A DNA stretch of 64,000 nucleotides, from positions 1 to 64,000 of the forward strand of contig NZ_JAQFIF010000017.1 in assembly GCF_029504395.1 (NCBI RefSeq). Direction: 5' to 3'. Of the stretch, positions 8,837 through 17,294 are shown piece by piece (positions within the stretch are counted from its first letter, which is position 1; every line of letters begins with the position of its first letter). The DNA is from Arthrobacter sp. ES3-54 (GTDB lineage Bacteria; Actinomycetota; Actinomycetes; Actinomycetales; Micrococcaceae). A program made the position numbers and the translations under genes. The notes below the pieces were generated by a model, which was not told the DNA's origin, did not search any database, and saw only the letters and a list, made by a program, of their open reading frames with translations.

Positions 8837-9235
8837 GTGGAATTTACCTCTGCGGCCAAGGCCGGAACAGAAAGCATGGATCCCTCCGGCGCCGTTCTCC
8901 ACGGAATCGGAGCAAGCCCGGGTGTCGCGTGCGGGACTGCGCGGACCGTTCACAGCCTCGACCAATTCTCCGCGGTGATGCCTGGCGACGTCCTGGTCTG
9001 CCGCACCACTGACCCCGCCTGGACACCACTGTTCGGGATGGTCGCTGCAGTTATCACGGAAACGGGCGGAGTGCTTTCGCACGCCGCCATCGTGGCCCGC
9101 GAACACGGTATCCCCGCCGTCCTGGGGATACGCGACGCCCTGACCCGTATCTCCACCGGAACGACGCTCACGGTGGACGGCACTCATGGAACCGTCCACG
9201 AGAAACCCGCAGGCCCCGGAGCCGGTCCACGATGA
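8837..9235 (+). CDS. Stand-alone PEP-utilising enzyme mobile (phosphohistidine swivel) domain protein
   Basis: This protein of about 132 residues consists almost only of the swivelling domain of PEP synthase, pyruvate phosphate dikinase and rifampin phosphotransferase. The phosphate-carrying His is in TGGVLSHAAIVAREHG (about H82), preceded by GIGASPGVACGTA and DVLVCRTTDPAWTPLF. In the large enzymes this domain shuttles phosphate between an ATP-grasp domain and a substrate domain. Neither is present here. The GTG at 8837 directly follows the upstream stop; ATG 8876 is an alternative start. The stop overlaps the next ATG (ATGA). It may serve a nucleotide-binding partner encoded elsewhere or have a different carrier role. 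Confidence 0.8.
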   Translation: MEFTSAAKAGTESMDPSGAVLHGIGASPGVACGTARTVHSLDQFSAVMPGDVLVCRTTDPAWTPLFGMVAAVITETGGVLSHAAIVAREHGIPAVLGIRDALTRISTGTTLTVDGTHGTVHEKPAGPGAGPR

Positions 9236-9837
9236 GCCCGCAACAGCCATCAATGCTGCTCCCCCTGCACGCCATGAGGCTGCTCGGCTTCGCGGACACT
9301 AAGTCAGTTGCTGAACGGTTCGGCCAGGATCCGAACCACGTCGAACGTCTCCTGATAGATGCCGGCGCAAAAGGATGGGCGGTGCGCTCCTCCTTCGGGG
9401 GAATCCGGGGCTGGTCCCTGACAGTCTCCGGCAGGACTGAAAACGAACGGCTCCTGGCGGAGGAGCTCACCAGCGCAGGCGGCCATGCAGAGGTCACCGC
9501 CGTGCACGCGAACTTCGCACCCCTGAACGCAGAGGTCGTGGCCGCCTGCAGCAAACTCCAACTCCGCTGGCTCTCTGACGGAAATCAGCCAAACGACAGG
9601 ATCGACGAGCATACACATCAAACCTTCACCCGGGCGACGGCGTCCCTCAGCGATCTGGAAGCCCGCCTGACAGCGGTGTTACCGCGGTTCAACGGATACA
9701 CGCAACGCCTCGAGCAAGCAGTAACAAATGCAGCCACGGAGCCGGCTTGGTTCACCGCCACAGACCGCGACTCCTTCCACCGCATATGGTTCGAGCTGCA
9801 CGAAGACCTCATCGCCACCCTCGGCCTCCGGAGATGA
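9232..9837 (+). CDS. Conserved-looking protein with a possible N-terminal winged helix
   Basis: This 201-residue protein starts in an ATGA overlap with the swivel-domain gene. Residues about 12-60 (MRLLGFADTKSVAERFGQ, then HVERLLIDAGAKGWAV) read like a winged helix-turn-helix. The rest is helical, with FHRIWFELHEDLIATLG near the end. There is no membrane segment or signal. The coupling implies joint function with the swivel-domain protein. I cannot name the family. Confidence 0.7.
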   Translation: MSPQQPSMLLPLHAMRLLGFADTKSVAERFGQDPNHVERLLIDAGAKGWAVRSSFGGIRGWSLTVSGRTENERLLAEELTSAGGHAEVTAVHANFAPLNAEVVAACSKLQLRWLSDGNQPNDRIDEHTHQTFTRATASLSDLEARLTAVLPRFNGYTQRLEQAVTNAATEPAWFTATDRDSFHRIWFELHEDLIATLGLRR

Positions 9838-9844
9838 ACACTCC

Positions 9845-10144
9845 ATGCCAGCCCCAAGAGACCCAGCAGAACCGCCACGTCCACGCTGCGATCTGGCCGA
9901 TAGTCCCGCTGCGACCAGTCAGCACGATGCGCTCCACCTCGCCGATGACATCGGCCGTGACAAGGCCCTGATCCACCTCGACACTTGCTGCATGAACATC
10001 GAGAAAAACGATCTCGTTTCACCCCCCTACGAGGTGGGTGACCGGCTCGGATATGTCCACACCGGCGAGAACCACCGCGGTTACCTCGGATCAGGGCACC
10101 TTAATTTCACCGCCATCTTCCACGCCACACGGGCAACGCGATGA
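9845..10144 (+). pseudogene. Remnant of a sugar phosphate isomerase/epimerase (xylose isomerase-like TIM barrel)
   Basis: The last 65 or so codons read as the C-terminal part of a tagatose/psicose 3-epimerase-type protein: LIHLDTCCMNIEKNDLVSPP and GDRLGYVHTGENHRGYLGSG correspond to family blocks with the metal-binding His/Asp/Glu. The first half of the barrel is missing, and the 30 residues before it are low-complexity. The frame ends in an ATGA overlap with the kinase gene, so the original gene was probably coupled to that kinase. A complete enzyme would be about 280 residues. At 99 residues this is almost certainly inactive. Confidence 0.65.
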
Positions 10145-10803
10145 CACTGGAGGGCCTCCTGACAAGGGTGAGGCACCTGAATGCTTCCCGTACGACGCCG
10201 GTGGTCATCGGCGTCGTCGGGGCGCCCGGAGCTGGAAAGACGACCCTCGTCGAAAGCCTCGTCGGCGAACTGAACAAGGACACCACAGATCCGGAGCAGC
10301 AGGCCTACGCCCATGTGCCCATGGACGGCTTTCACCTCTCCGATCACGAGCTGACACGTCTGGGCGTGCTGGATCGCAAGGGCGCCCCCGAGACGTTTGA
10401 CGTGCACGGCTACGCGGCCTTGTTGCAGCGCCTGCGATCCCCACGGGAGGCTGTGGTTTACGCGCCCGGGTTCGAGCGCACCATAGAACAGCCCATCGCC
10501 GGGGTCATCCCGGTCTTCCCGACGGCGACGACGATCATCACCGAGGGAAACTACCTCCTGCTCGACCGCCCGGGCTGGGAGCTTGTGCGGAACCAGTGCA
10601 CGGAGATTTGGTATTGCGAGCAGGACAACAATCTACGCGTACAGCGCCTCATCCAGCGCCACATCCAGTTCGGCAAGAGTCCAGCCGAGGCCGAGGCATG
10701 GGTGCACACGGTGGACGAGAAAAACGCCCGGCTGATCCAGGCAACGAAGGCGAGTGCCGATCTTGTTGTCACGCTCGAGGAGGCTTCCTCGAATGCCGTT
10801 TGA
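10141..10803 (+). CDS. P-loop small-molecule kinase (nucleoside/fructose-kinase-like family)
   Basis: This 220-residue kinase belongs to the PanK/uridine-kinase/FrcK-like P-loop group. Walker A GAPGAGKTT is at about 27-35, PMDGFHLSD (substrate region) near 60-68 and TEGNYLLLD near 134-142, followed by the lid region IWYCEQDNNLRVQRLIQRH. Members are often found beside sugar ABC transporters and sugar epimerases, which fits the epimerase remnant directly upstream with a shared ATGA. A sugar is the likely substrate, but nucleosides cannot be excluded from sequence. The protein appears complete. Confidence 0.82.
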   Translation: MTLEGLLTRVRHLNASRTTPVVIGVVGAPGAGKTTLVESLVGELNKDTTDPEQQAYAHVPMDGFHLSDHELTRLGVLDRKGAPETFDVHGYAALLQRLRSPREAVVYAPGFERTIEQPIAGVIPVFPTATTIITEGNYLLLDRPGWELVRNQCTEIWYCEQDNNLRVQRLIQRHIQFGKSPAEAEAWVHTVDEKNARLIQATKASADLVVTLEEASSNAV

Positions 10804-10985
10804 TCCGAGCATCCCGTCCACCCGTGAGGAGAACTGCAGCGCGGACGACGGCGGGACCTCTCGCCGTCGCCCGTGGGAAGCCCTGGCAGGGTATGGCAGC
10901 CGCGGCGGCCACCACTTAAGCAGGTAGCCGAAATACCCCGCGGTGGCCGGTAGCGCGCTCATTGGTTGTCAGTAAACTGGGACGC

Positions 10986-12407
10986 ATGACCGAGCACGAA
11001 CCGGCACCTGCCGGGGTCGCTGAGTCTCCAAGCCCGGCCGATCCTGACGCCATCGACACGTCCTTGCGCAGTCCGGCACAGCGGTCCCGCACGTTCGCCG
11101 GGATCCTGGTAAACACTGCCCTGGCCAACATCACCACCAGCTATCTGTGGTTTGCCCTGACGTTTTGGGTCTATCTGGAGACGCGCAACGTGATCGCCAC
11201 CGGGGTGATCGGCGGGGCATACATGCTGTTGATTGCCCTTTCCAGCATCAGCTTCGGCACGTTTGTGGACCGCTACCGCAAGCTGGCCGTGATGCGCTTC
11301 GCCGCTGGTTTCACGCTGGTGATGTTCCTGCTGGCCGGGGTGATGTTCCTGCTGACACCTACTGCCAGCCTGCTGGACCTGACACAGCCGTGGTTTTGGA
11401 TCTTCGCCGTGATCATCCTGGTGGGCGCGGTGGTGGAGAACATGCGCAACGTGGCCCTCTCCACCATAGTCACCATCCTCATCGAGCCGGGCCGGCGGGC
11501 TAACGCCAACGGGCTGGTGGGCATGGTGCAGGGTCTGGCGTTTATCGTCACCTCGGTGCTCTCCGGGCTGTCGGTCGGGCTGCTGGGCATGGGCTGGACG
11601 GTCGTCGTGGCAGTGGTGCTCACTGCCCTTGCCTTCGCGCACCTGCTCACGCTGCGCCTGCCGGAGGAAGTGCGGGTGGCCACCACGGACGCCCACGGCG
11701 CATTCGACCTGCGCGGCTCCGTTGCCGCCGTCCTGGCCATTTCAGGCCTGTTCGCGCTGATCCTTTTCACCACGTTTAACAACTTCATCGGCGGCGTCTA
11801 TATGGCGCTCATGGATCCCTATGGACTGGAGATGTTCCCCGTGGAGCTGTGGGGAGCCGTGTTCGCCCTGGGATCCACCGGGTTCATAGTCGGCGGCGCG
11901 TTGATCGGCAAGTTCGGACTCGGATCCAATCCGCTGCGCACCATGCTCATCGCTGTCATGATCATGGGGGTCCTCGGCGCTGTGTTCACGCTGCGGGAGT
12001 GGGCATGGCTGTACATCGCGGGTATCTGGCTGTACCTGGTGCTGATTCCTTTTGTGGAGGCCGCCGAGCAGACGGTCATCCAGCAGGTGGTGTCGCTGCC
12101 CCGGCAGGGCCGGGTGTTCGGGTTCGCCATGGCCTTCGAGTCGGCGGCAGCGCCGATCACCGCCTTCCTCATTGCCCCGATCGCCCAGTTCTGGCTCATC
12201 CCCTATGCGCGGTCCGCTGAGGGCGCCGCCCAGCTGGCACCGCTGCTGGGCGAGGGCACCTCCCGCGGCATTGCCCTGATCTTCCTGGTGGCCGGCATCA
12301 TCATGATCGCAGCCGCGCTGCTGGCCTTCCTGACCCCGGTCTACCGCCGCGTCTCGGCGTCGTATGCGCAGGCGGCTGCAGAGGAGCCGGAGACCGCGGA
12401 CTCTTGA
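10986..12407 (+). CDS. MFS transporter
   Basis: This 473-residue membrane protein of the major facilitator superfamily has about twelve hydrophobic segments and the loop 2-3 motif FGTFVDRYRKLAVM. The N-terminus is an acidic/Pro-rich cytoplasmic tail. I chose ATG 10986; an upstream start at 10962 adds only eight residues and neither has a strong ribosome site. The substrate is unknown. The gene converges on an SDR gene, and the space between them holds an anomalous G/C tract. Confidence 0.88.
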   Translation: MTEHEPAPAGVAESPSPADPDAIDTSLRSPAQRSRTFAGILVNTALANITTSYLWFALTFWVYLETRNVIATGVIGGAYMLLIALSSISFGTFVDRYRKLAVMRFAAGFTLVMFLLAGVMFLLTPTASLLDLTQPWFWIFAVIILVGAVVENMRNVALSTIVTILIEPGRRANANGLVGMVQGLAFIVTSVLSGLSVGLLGMGWTVVVAVVLTALAFAHLLTLRLPEEVRVATTDAHGAFDLRGSVAAVLAISGLFALILFTTFNNFIGGVYMALMDPYGLEMFPVELWGAVFALGSTGFIVGGALIGKFGLGSNPLRTMLIAVMIMGVLGAVFTLREWAWLYIAGIWLYLVLIPFVEAAEQTVIQQVVSLPRQGRVFGFAMAFESAAAPITAFLIAPIAQFWLIPYARSAEGAAQLAPLLGEGTSRGIALIFLVAGIIMIAAALLAFLTPVYRRVSASYAQAAAEEPETADS

Positions 12408-12453
12408 TCGCCTGCGGAGCGGGGACTGGCTGACTGAGCCGGTGCTCGCCTTC

Positions 12454-12700
12454 ACAGAAGCGGGGGGCGGGGGGGCGCCCCCCCCCCCCCCCCCGGGGGG
12501 GGGGGGGGGGGCCCCCCCCCCGCCCCCCCCCCCCCCCCCGGGGGGGGGGGGGGGGCGGGGGGGGCGGGGGGGGGGGTGCTGTGGCGGGGTGGCGGGGTTT
12601 TTGGGGTGGGGGGGGGGGGGGGGGGTGGGGGGGGGGGGGGGGGGCCCCCCCCCCCGGGGGGGGGGGGGGGGGGCCCCCCCCCCCCCCCCCCCGCTTCTGT
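12454..12700. repeat. Poly-G/poly-C tract enclosed by inverted-repeat arms
   Basis: From 12461 to 12692 the sequence is almost only runs of G and C, with a short T-containing island near 12577-12611. The outer flanks are perfect inverted repeats: ACAGAAGCGG (12454-12463) and CCGCTTCTGT (12691-12700). The simplest reading is a bidirectional terminator hairpin between two convergent genes whose centre has been lost or replaced by sequencing/assembly noise. Long open frames through it are meaningless. Confidence 0.8.
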
Positions 12701-12714
12701 TTGGTGCCGCTCCC

Positions 12715-13494
12715 CTACAGTGCCGACCAGCCGCCGTCGGAGGCGAGGATGGCGCCGTTGATGTTGGTGCCGTCGTTGCTGAGCAGGAAGGTGATGGAGG
12801 CGGCGAGCTGCGCCGCGGTGGCGGGTGTGGGGACGGTGGCCTGCATCAGCGGGCCGAGGCGTTCGGCCGCGAGCTGGGATCCCCAGGTGGCCACGATGTT
12901 GGTGATGGTGGGGCCGGGGGCCACGGCGTTGAAGCGCAGGCCCTTGGGCCCGTACATTACGGCCGAGTTCTTGGTCAGGCCGACGACGGCGTGCTTGGAC
13001 GCGGTGTAGGCGGCGCCGGCGGCGGACCCGCGCAGGCCGGCCTCGGAGGCGACGTTGACCACGGAGCCGGTGCCGGCGTCCAGCATCAGCGGCACCACGG
13101 CGCGGGTCAGGCGCATCAGGGCGGTGACGTTGATCCGGAAGACGCGGTCCCAGAGGTCATCGTCCACCTCATGGATCGGGGCGAAGTTGTCCATGATGCC
13201 GGCGACGTTCGCCAGGGCGTCGACCCGTCCGCCGGCGGCAGTGACGACGGCGGCCACGGTCTCTTCGGTGGAGATGTCGCCGGCCACGGGGACGAGGTCC
13301 AGCCCGGCGTTCTCGGCCACGAGGTCGTCCAGGCGTTCCTTGCTGATGTCGGCGGCGATGACGCGGCCGCCTTCCTTGGCGATGCGCAGGGCGGTGGCCT
13401 GGCCGATGCCGGAGGCTGCGCCGGTGACGATGACGGTCTTGCCGGCGAACCGGCCGGTGGTGGTGGCTTCCTGCCATGTAGCTTCGTTGCCCAT
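12715..13494 (-). CDS. Short-chain dehydrogenase/reductase (SDR)
   Basis: This 259-residue classical SDR has the cofactor motif TGAASGIG at about 24-31, the NAG-type segment as NVAG, and the catalytic Ser/Tyr/Lys at about S150, Y163 and K167 (AAYTASKHAVVGL). Asp after the second strand (AADIS) points to NAD(H) rather than NADP(H). The C-terminus is normal (ILASDGGWSAL). It is divergent from a TetR gene with a palindrome between them, so the regulator probably controls it. The substrate cannot be read from sequence. Confidence 0.92.
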   Translation of the reverse strand: MGNEATWQEATTTGRFAGKTVIVTGAASGIGQATALRIAKEGGRVIAADISKERLDDLVAENAGLDLVPVAGDISTEETVAAVVTAAGGRVDALANVAGIMDNFAPIHEVDDDLWDRVFRINVTALMRLTRAVVPLMLDAGTGSVVNVASEAGLRGSAAGAAYTASKHAVVGLTKNSAVMYGPKGLRFNAVAPGPTITNIVATWGSQLAAERLGPLMQATVPTPATAAQLAASITFLLSNDGTNINGAILASDGGWSAL

Positions 13495-13535
13495 GATGTC
13501 CTTCCAGACGTTGCTGACGGTGATGCCGCCAGCTT

Positions 13536-13552
13536 ATGACACTCTGTGTCAT
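13536..13552. promoter_or_regulatory. TetR-type operator palindrome
   Basis: ATGACAC-TCT-GTGTCAT is a perfect inverted repeat with 7-bp arms, centred in the 82-base gap between the divergent SDR and TetR genes. It is the obvious candidate for autoregulation and SDR control. Confidence 0.7.
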
Positions 13553-13576
13553 TATGTAAGGGTGAATACTGGTGGG

Positions 13577-14182
13577 ATGCCTTCGGATGCTTTAGAGACC
13601 GCCGTTCCGCGCTCCGCCGGGCGGCCGGTGACGATTGATCCCGACGCCGTGGCCGCGATCGCGCTGCGGCTGTTCGCCGAGCGCGGCTACGAGCAGACCT
13701 CCATGGAGGACATCGCGCGCGAGGCCGGGATCGGGCGCAAGAGCCTGTACCGCTACTTCTCCAGCAAGGCCGAGCTCGTCTGGGGCGGCATGGAACCGGT
13801 GGTCGAGGCGTCCCGTCTCGTGCTGGATTCGGCCCGCGTCGCCGGCGGGTCCGACGGCGACATCCTCGCGGGGCTGCGGGAGGCGGCGGTCGCCGGGGTT
13901 GCCGTTCTGCCTGACCTCGGGGTCACGCGCGGCCGGCTGCGGCTGATCGCTGAACACCCCGAGCTGGCGAGCCGGAGCTACGAGTCCCTGGCGCCCCAGC
14001 GGGAGCGGACCCGGGCATATCTGGTCTCGGCCGGCGTCTCCGAAGACGTGGCGGGGTATCTGTGCGCCGCGCTGATCGGCGCGACGTTCGAGGCCTGGAT
14101 GCAGTGGGCCGCCGGGACGGATCCGGATCCGGTGCCGTATCTGGTGGCGGCTGTGGGGGTGCTGCGGGTGCCGGCCTCGTAG
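13577..14182 (+). CDS. TetR-family transcriptional regulator
   Basis: This regulator of about 201 residues has an N-terminal HTH (IALRLFAERGYEQTSMEDIAREAGIGRKSLYRYFSSK read in pieces over about residues 27-63) and a helical ligand domain. ATG 13577 is chosen; GTG 13562 would add five residues, and neither has a clear ribosome site. It faces the SDR gene across the palindrome at 13536-13552. The ligand is unknown. Confidence 0.9.
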   Translation: MPSDALETAVPRSAGRPVTIDPDAVAAIALRLFAERGYEQTSMEDIAREAGIGRKSLYRYFSSKAELVWGGMEPVVEASRLVLDSARVAGGSDGDILAGLREAAVAGVAVLPDLGVTRGRLRLIAEHPELASRSYESLAPQRERTRAYLVSAGVSEDVAGYLCAALIGATFEAWMQWAAGTDPDPVPYLVAAVGVLRVPAS

Positions 14183-14497
14183 TGATGGCGAAACAGGTCA
14201 ACCTCTCAGGACTTGCACATGCAACCCGAAAACTTGCAAACGCCGATATTGGATCTCACGTCAAGCTGGGGCTCAGAGAGGGCTACGTGGCCGTGTTTTC
14301 CGGGGCGCCTTTTCCGCGAACTCAGTACCCATTGTTGGGTCTTTAACTGCCATGCGGACGGCGATACTTCTTCTTCCGAAGTTTGCTGTGTAGTCTCTGC
14401 CTTAGTAGACAGACTTGTTCAGTCTGGTGGTCCTCAGAGGCCTTATTCCGCTCAGCGACCGGGAGCATTGCTTCGCCAGTAGTGGAAGGCCGCCCCC
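14183..14497. other. Intergenic region without recognised genes
   Basis: I see no supported gene. The segment 14245-14280 resembles 15170-15205 (shared GGAT-T-ACGTCAAG and CAGAGAG) and may be a trace of a repeated element. Confidence 0.4.
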
Positions 14498-14839
14498 GTG
14501 GAACCGTTCACCTATTCAAACAGTCCCCCTCTGTCCATCGCCCAGGTCGATTGGACCCTCTACGGAGAACGCGAGCCGGTGCCACCCGGGTCCAAAAGGA
14601 CGGCCGCTGACCTGTTGGTCCTGCAAGAGACGCTGCTAGCCGCGGTGATCACCCGTGTCGGCGAGGTCGAGGCCGCTGAATGGGCCCTTGACCAGGCAAA
14701 AACCGCGTGCGACGTGCATGTTGCTGCCGCCCTGGCCGCCGGAGTGCCGGCTGAAAAGCTCGTGGCGGCGGCAGGAGAACTGGCGTCGGCACCGACCGAA
14801 TTAGTCGAAGACCGGGAACCGGCGCCCGCGGAAGGCTGA
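14498..14839 (+). CDS. Hypothetical protein
   Basis: This is a possible 113-residue protein starting at GTG with GGAAGG upstream. The middle and C-terminal part is helical and Ala/Glu-rich (LLVLQETLLAAVITRVGEVE), with codon use like real genes in this window; the opposite strand reads as Ser/Arg low complexity. No membrane segment or known motif. It stands alone between two gene-poor stretches. Confidence 0.45.
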   Translation: MEPFTYSNSPPLSIAQVDWTLYGEREPVPPGSKRTAADLLVLQETLLAAVITRVGEVEAAEWALDQAKTACDVHVAAALAAGVPAEKLVAAAGELASAPTELVEDREPAPAEG

Positions 14840-15257
14840 TCCAAGTCCGCCCAGCCTGAGAGGGCTCATCGAGGCCAGGAACAAATAAGCTTCCGACCCA
14901 GACCGGCCACATGCGCGGCGGCCGTAACATCCGGGGCTTTGGCTGGCGTGGTTAGCGGAGCAGCCCCAAGTTCGGGCGGGATCTCAACAAGCTGGCCAGC
15001 GCTGACCCGACGCGCACTTTGATTCAGATCCTCTGGAAACCGCAGAACGGTTCCCTGACTTCCCTGCCTTGGAAGACGGGATGACCTGGCGGATTAAGTC
15101 ACGCTGTTGAGGTTTGCTGGTGCTTCCCGGCATCTGGAGAGCGCCACTCCACCGCCGGCCGAGACTGCTGATAGCGGATATTACGTCAAGTTGATCCGCA
15201 GAGAGACGAACCATCCTTCTCCGTCTCGAGGCCGACAGACGAATTGTTGTATTCCCC
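14840..15257. other. Intergenic region without recognised genes
   Basis: There is no coding evidence in these 418 bases. The part 15170-15205 contains the second copy of the degenerate 36-base repeat also seen at 14245. Confidence 0.4.
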
Positions 15258-17294
15258 CTAGACCTCCGCCACCGGGGCCGCGAACTGCGCCGCATAAAGC
15301 GCCGCATAGGCCCCACCAGCGGCCAGCAACTCCGCATGCGTCCCCTGCTCCACGATCTGCCCGGACTCCATCACCAGGATGAGGTCGGCGTCGCGGATGG
15401 TGGAGAGGCGGTGCGCGATCACGAAGCTGGTCCGGTCGGACCGCAGTGCGCCCATGGCCTTCTGCACCAGCACCTCGGTGCGGGTGTCCACCGAGCTCGT
15501 GGCCTCGTCCAGGATCAGCACGGACGGCCGGGCCAGGAACGCCCGGGCGATGGTGAGCAGCTGCTTCTCACCGGCGGAGACGTTGGAGCCCTCGTCGTCG
15601 AGCACGGTGTCGTAGCCCTCCGGCAGGGACCGGACAAACCGGTCCACGTACGTCGCCCGCGCCGCCTCCAGGATCTCGGCCTCCGAAGCGCCAGGCCGGC
15701 CGTAGGCGATGTTGTCCCGGATGGTCCCGCCGAACAGCCACGTGTCCTGCAGCACCATGCCCATCCGCGAGCGCAGATCGTTGCGGGTCATCGCGGTGAC
15801 GTCCACGCCGTCGAGCGTGATCCGCCCGGCGTCGAGCTCGTAGAAGCGCATCATCAGGTTAACCAGGGTGGTCTTGCCCGCCCCGGTGTGCCCCACAATG
15901 GCGACGGTCTGGCCCGGCTCGGCCACGAGGGTCAGGTCCGTGATCAGCGGCTTGTCCGGGGAGTAGGAGAAGGAGGCGTCCTCGAACACCAGCCGGCCGC
16001 GGCCGCCGTTAGGCGCCACGGAAGGAGAAGGATCCGCCGATTGCTCTTCTGTGTCCAGCAGCTCAAACACCCGCTCGGCCGAGGCCACCCCGGACTGCAG
16101 CAGGTTGGCCATGGACCCCAGCTGGGCCAGCGGCTGGGTGAACTGCCGGGAGTACTGGATGAACGCCTGCACGTCGCCCAGCTGCATGGCCCCCGAGGCT
16201 ACCTGCAGGCCGCCCACCACGGCGATCCCCACGTAAACCAGGTTCCCGATGAACGTCATGGCCGGCATGATCAGCCCGGAAATGAACTGCGCGCCGAAGC
16301 TCGCCTGGTACAGCTCCACGTTCTTCTGCCGGAACCGCTCCTCCACCTCGTGCTGCCGGCCGAAGACCTTCACCAGGGCGTGACCGGTGTAGGTCTCCTC
16401 GATCTGCCCGTTGAGCTCACCGGTGTGCTTCCACTGCGCGACGAACAGCTTCTGGGAGCGCTTGGCGATCATCGCCGTCGTCACCAGCGTCAGCGGAATG
16501 GTCACCAGCGCAATCAGCGCCAGCGTGGGCGAGAGCAGGAGCATCATCACCAGCACCCCCACCACGGTCAGCAGCGAGGTCACGGCCTGGCTGATGGACT
16601 GCTGCAGGCTCTGCGAGATGTTGTCGACGTCGTTGGTCACCCGGCTGAGCAGCTCGCCGCGCTGAACGGAATCGAAGTAGCGCAGCGGCAGCCCGTTGAT
16701 CTTCGCCTCGATCCGTTCGCGCAGCCGGAACACCGTGCGCTGCACGACGCCGTTGAGGATATACGCCTGCATCCAGCCGAACGCCGAGGCCAGCACGTAC
16801 AGGGCAACCGCCCACAGCAGCACGGTGGCCAGCGCGGCAAAGTCGATCCCGGTGCCGGGCGTGAGCGTCATGGCGCTGAGCATGTCCGCCTGCTGGGTCT
16901 CCCCCGCGGCGCGCAGCTGCGCGATCACCTGCGCTTGGGTCTCCCCTGCGGGCAGCTGCTTGGACACGACGCCGGCGAAGATCAGGTTGGTGCCCTCGCC
17001 CAGCAGCCGCGGCCCGATCACTGAGAACGTCACGCTCACGACGGCGAGCAGCAGGACCAGCGTCAGCCACAGTCGTTCGGGCCGCAGCTCGCCCAGCAGC
17101 CGCCGGGCGGACGGGCCGAAGTTCATGGCCTTCTCGACCGGGATGTTCATCCCGGCAAACGGGCCGCCGCGGCCTGGTCCGCCCGCCGGGCGGGGAATCC
17201 GCATGGGCGCCTGCGCGGCGGGCGCGGCAGGTGCTCCGGAAGTCCCGGGAGCGGCGGCGGGGGCCGGCGTCGGCGCCTTGTCGGTCCGGCTCAT
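15258..17294 (-). CDS. ABC exporter half-transporter, catalytic subunit of a heterodimer
   Basis: This 678-residue fusion of six membrane helices and an ATPase has a Pro/Ala/Gly-rich N-terminal extension. The ATPase has Walker A GHTGAGKTT, a non-standard signature VSAGEKQLL and a canonical Walker B LILDEATSSVD with the catalytic Glu at about 597. It overlaps its partner by ATGA. In heterodimeric multidrug-type exporters (TM287/288, BmrCD type) one subunit keeps the Glu while its signature is altered, exactly as here. The pair likely exports a drug, lipid or peptide; the substrate is unknown. Confidence 0.93.
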   Translation of the reverse strand: MSRTDKAPTPAPAAAPGTSGAPAAPAAQAPMRIPRPAGGPGRGGPFAGMNIPVEKAMNFGPSARRLLGELRPERLWLTLVLLLAVVSVTFSVIGPRLLGEGTNLIFAGVVSKQLPAGETQAQVIAQLRAAGETQQADMLSAMTLTPGTGIDFAALATVLLWAVALYVLASAFGWMQAYILNGVVQRTVFRLRERIEAKINGLPLRYFDSVQRGELLSRVTNDVDNISQSLQQSISQAVTSLLTVVGVLVMMLLLSPTLALIALVTIPLTLVTTAMIAKRSQKLFVAQWKHTGELNGQIEETYTGHALVKVFGRQHEVEERFRQKNVELYQASFGAQFISGLIMPAMTFIGNLVYVGIAVVGGLQVASGAMQLGDVQAFIQYSRQFTQPLAQLGSMANLLQSGVASAERVFELLDTEEQSADPSPSVAPNGGRGRLVFEDASFSYSPDKPLITDLTLVAEPGQTVAIVGHTGAGKTTLVNLMMRFYELDAGRITLDGVDVTAMTRNDLRSRMGMVLQDTWLFGGTIRDNIAYGRPGASEAEILEAARATYVDRFVRSLPEGYDTVLDDEGSNVSAGEKQLLTIARAFLARPSVLILDEATSSVDTRTEVLVQKAMGALRSDRTSFVIAHRLSTIRDADLILVMESGQIVEQGTHAELLAAGGAYAALYAAQFAAPVAEV

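Noticed and set aside
12364..13539. Long plus-strand frame through the poly-G/C tract
   Set aside because: Its Gly/Pro run comes from the homopolymer block, and the rest is antisense to the well-supported SDR gene.
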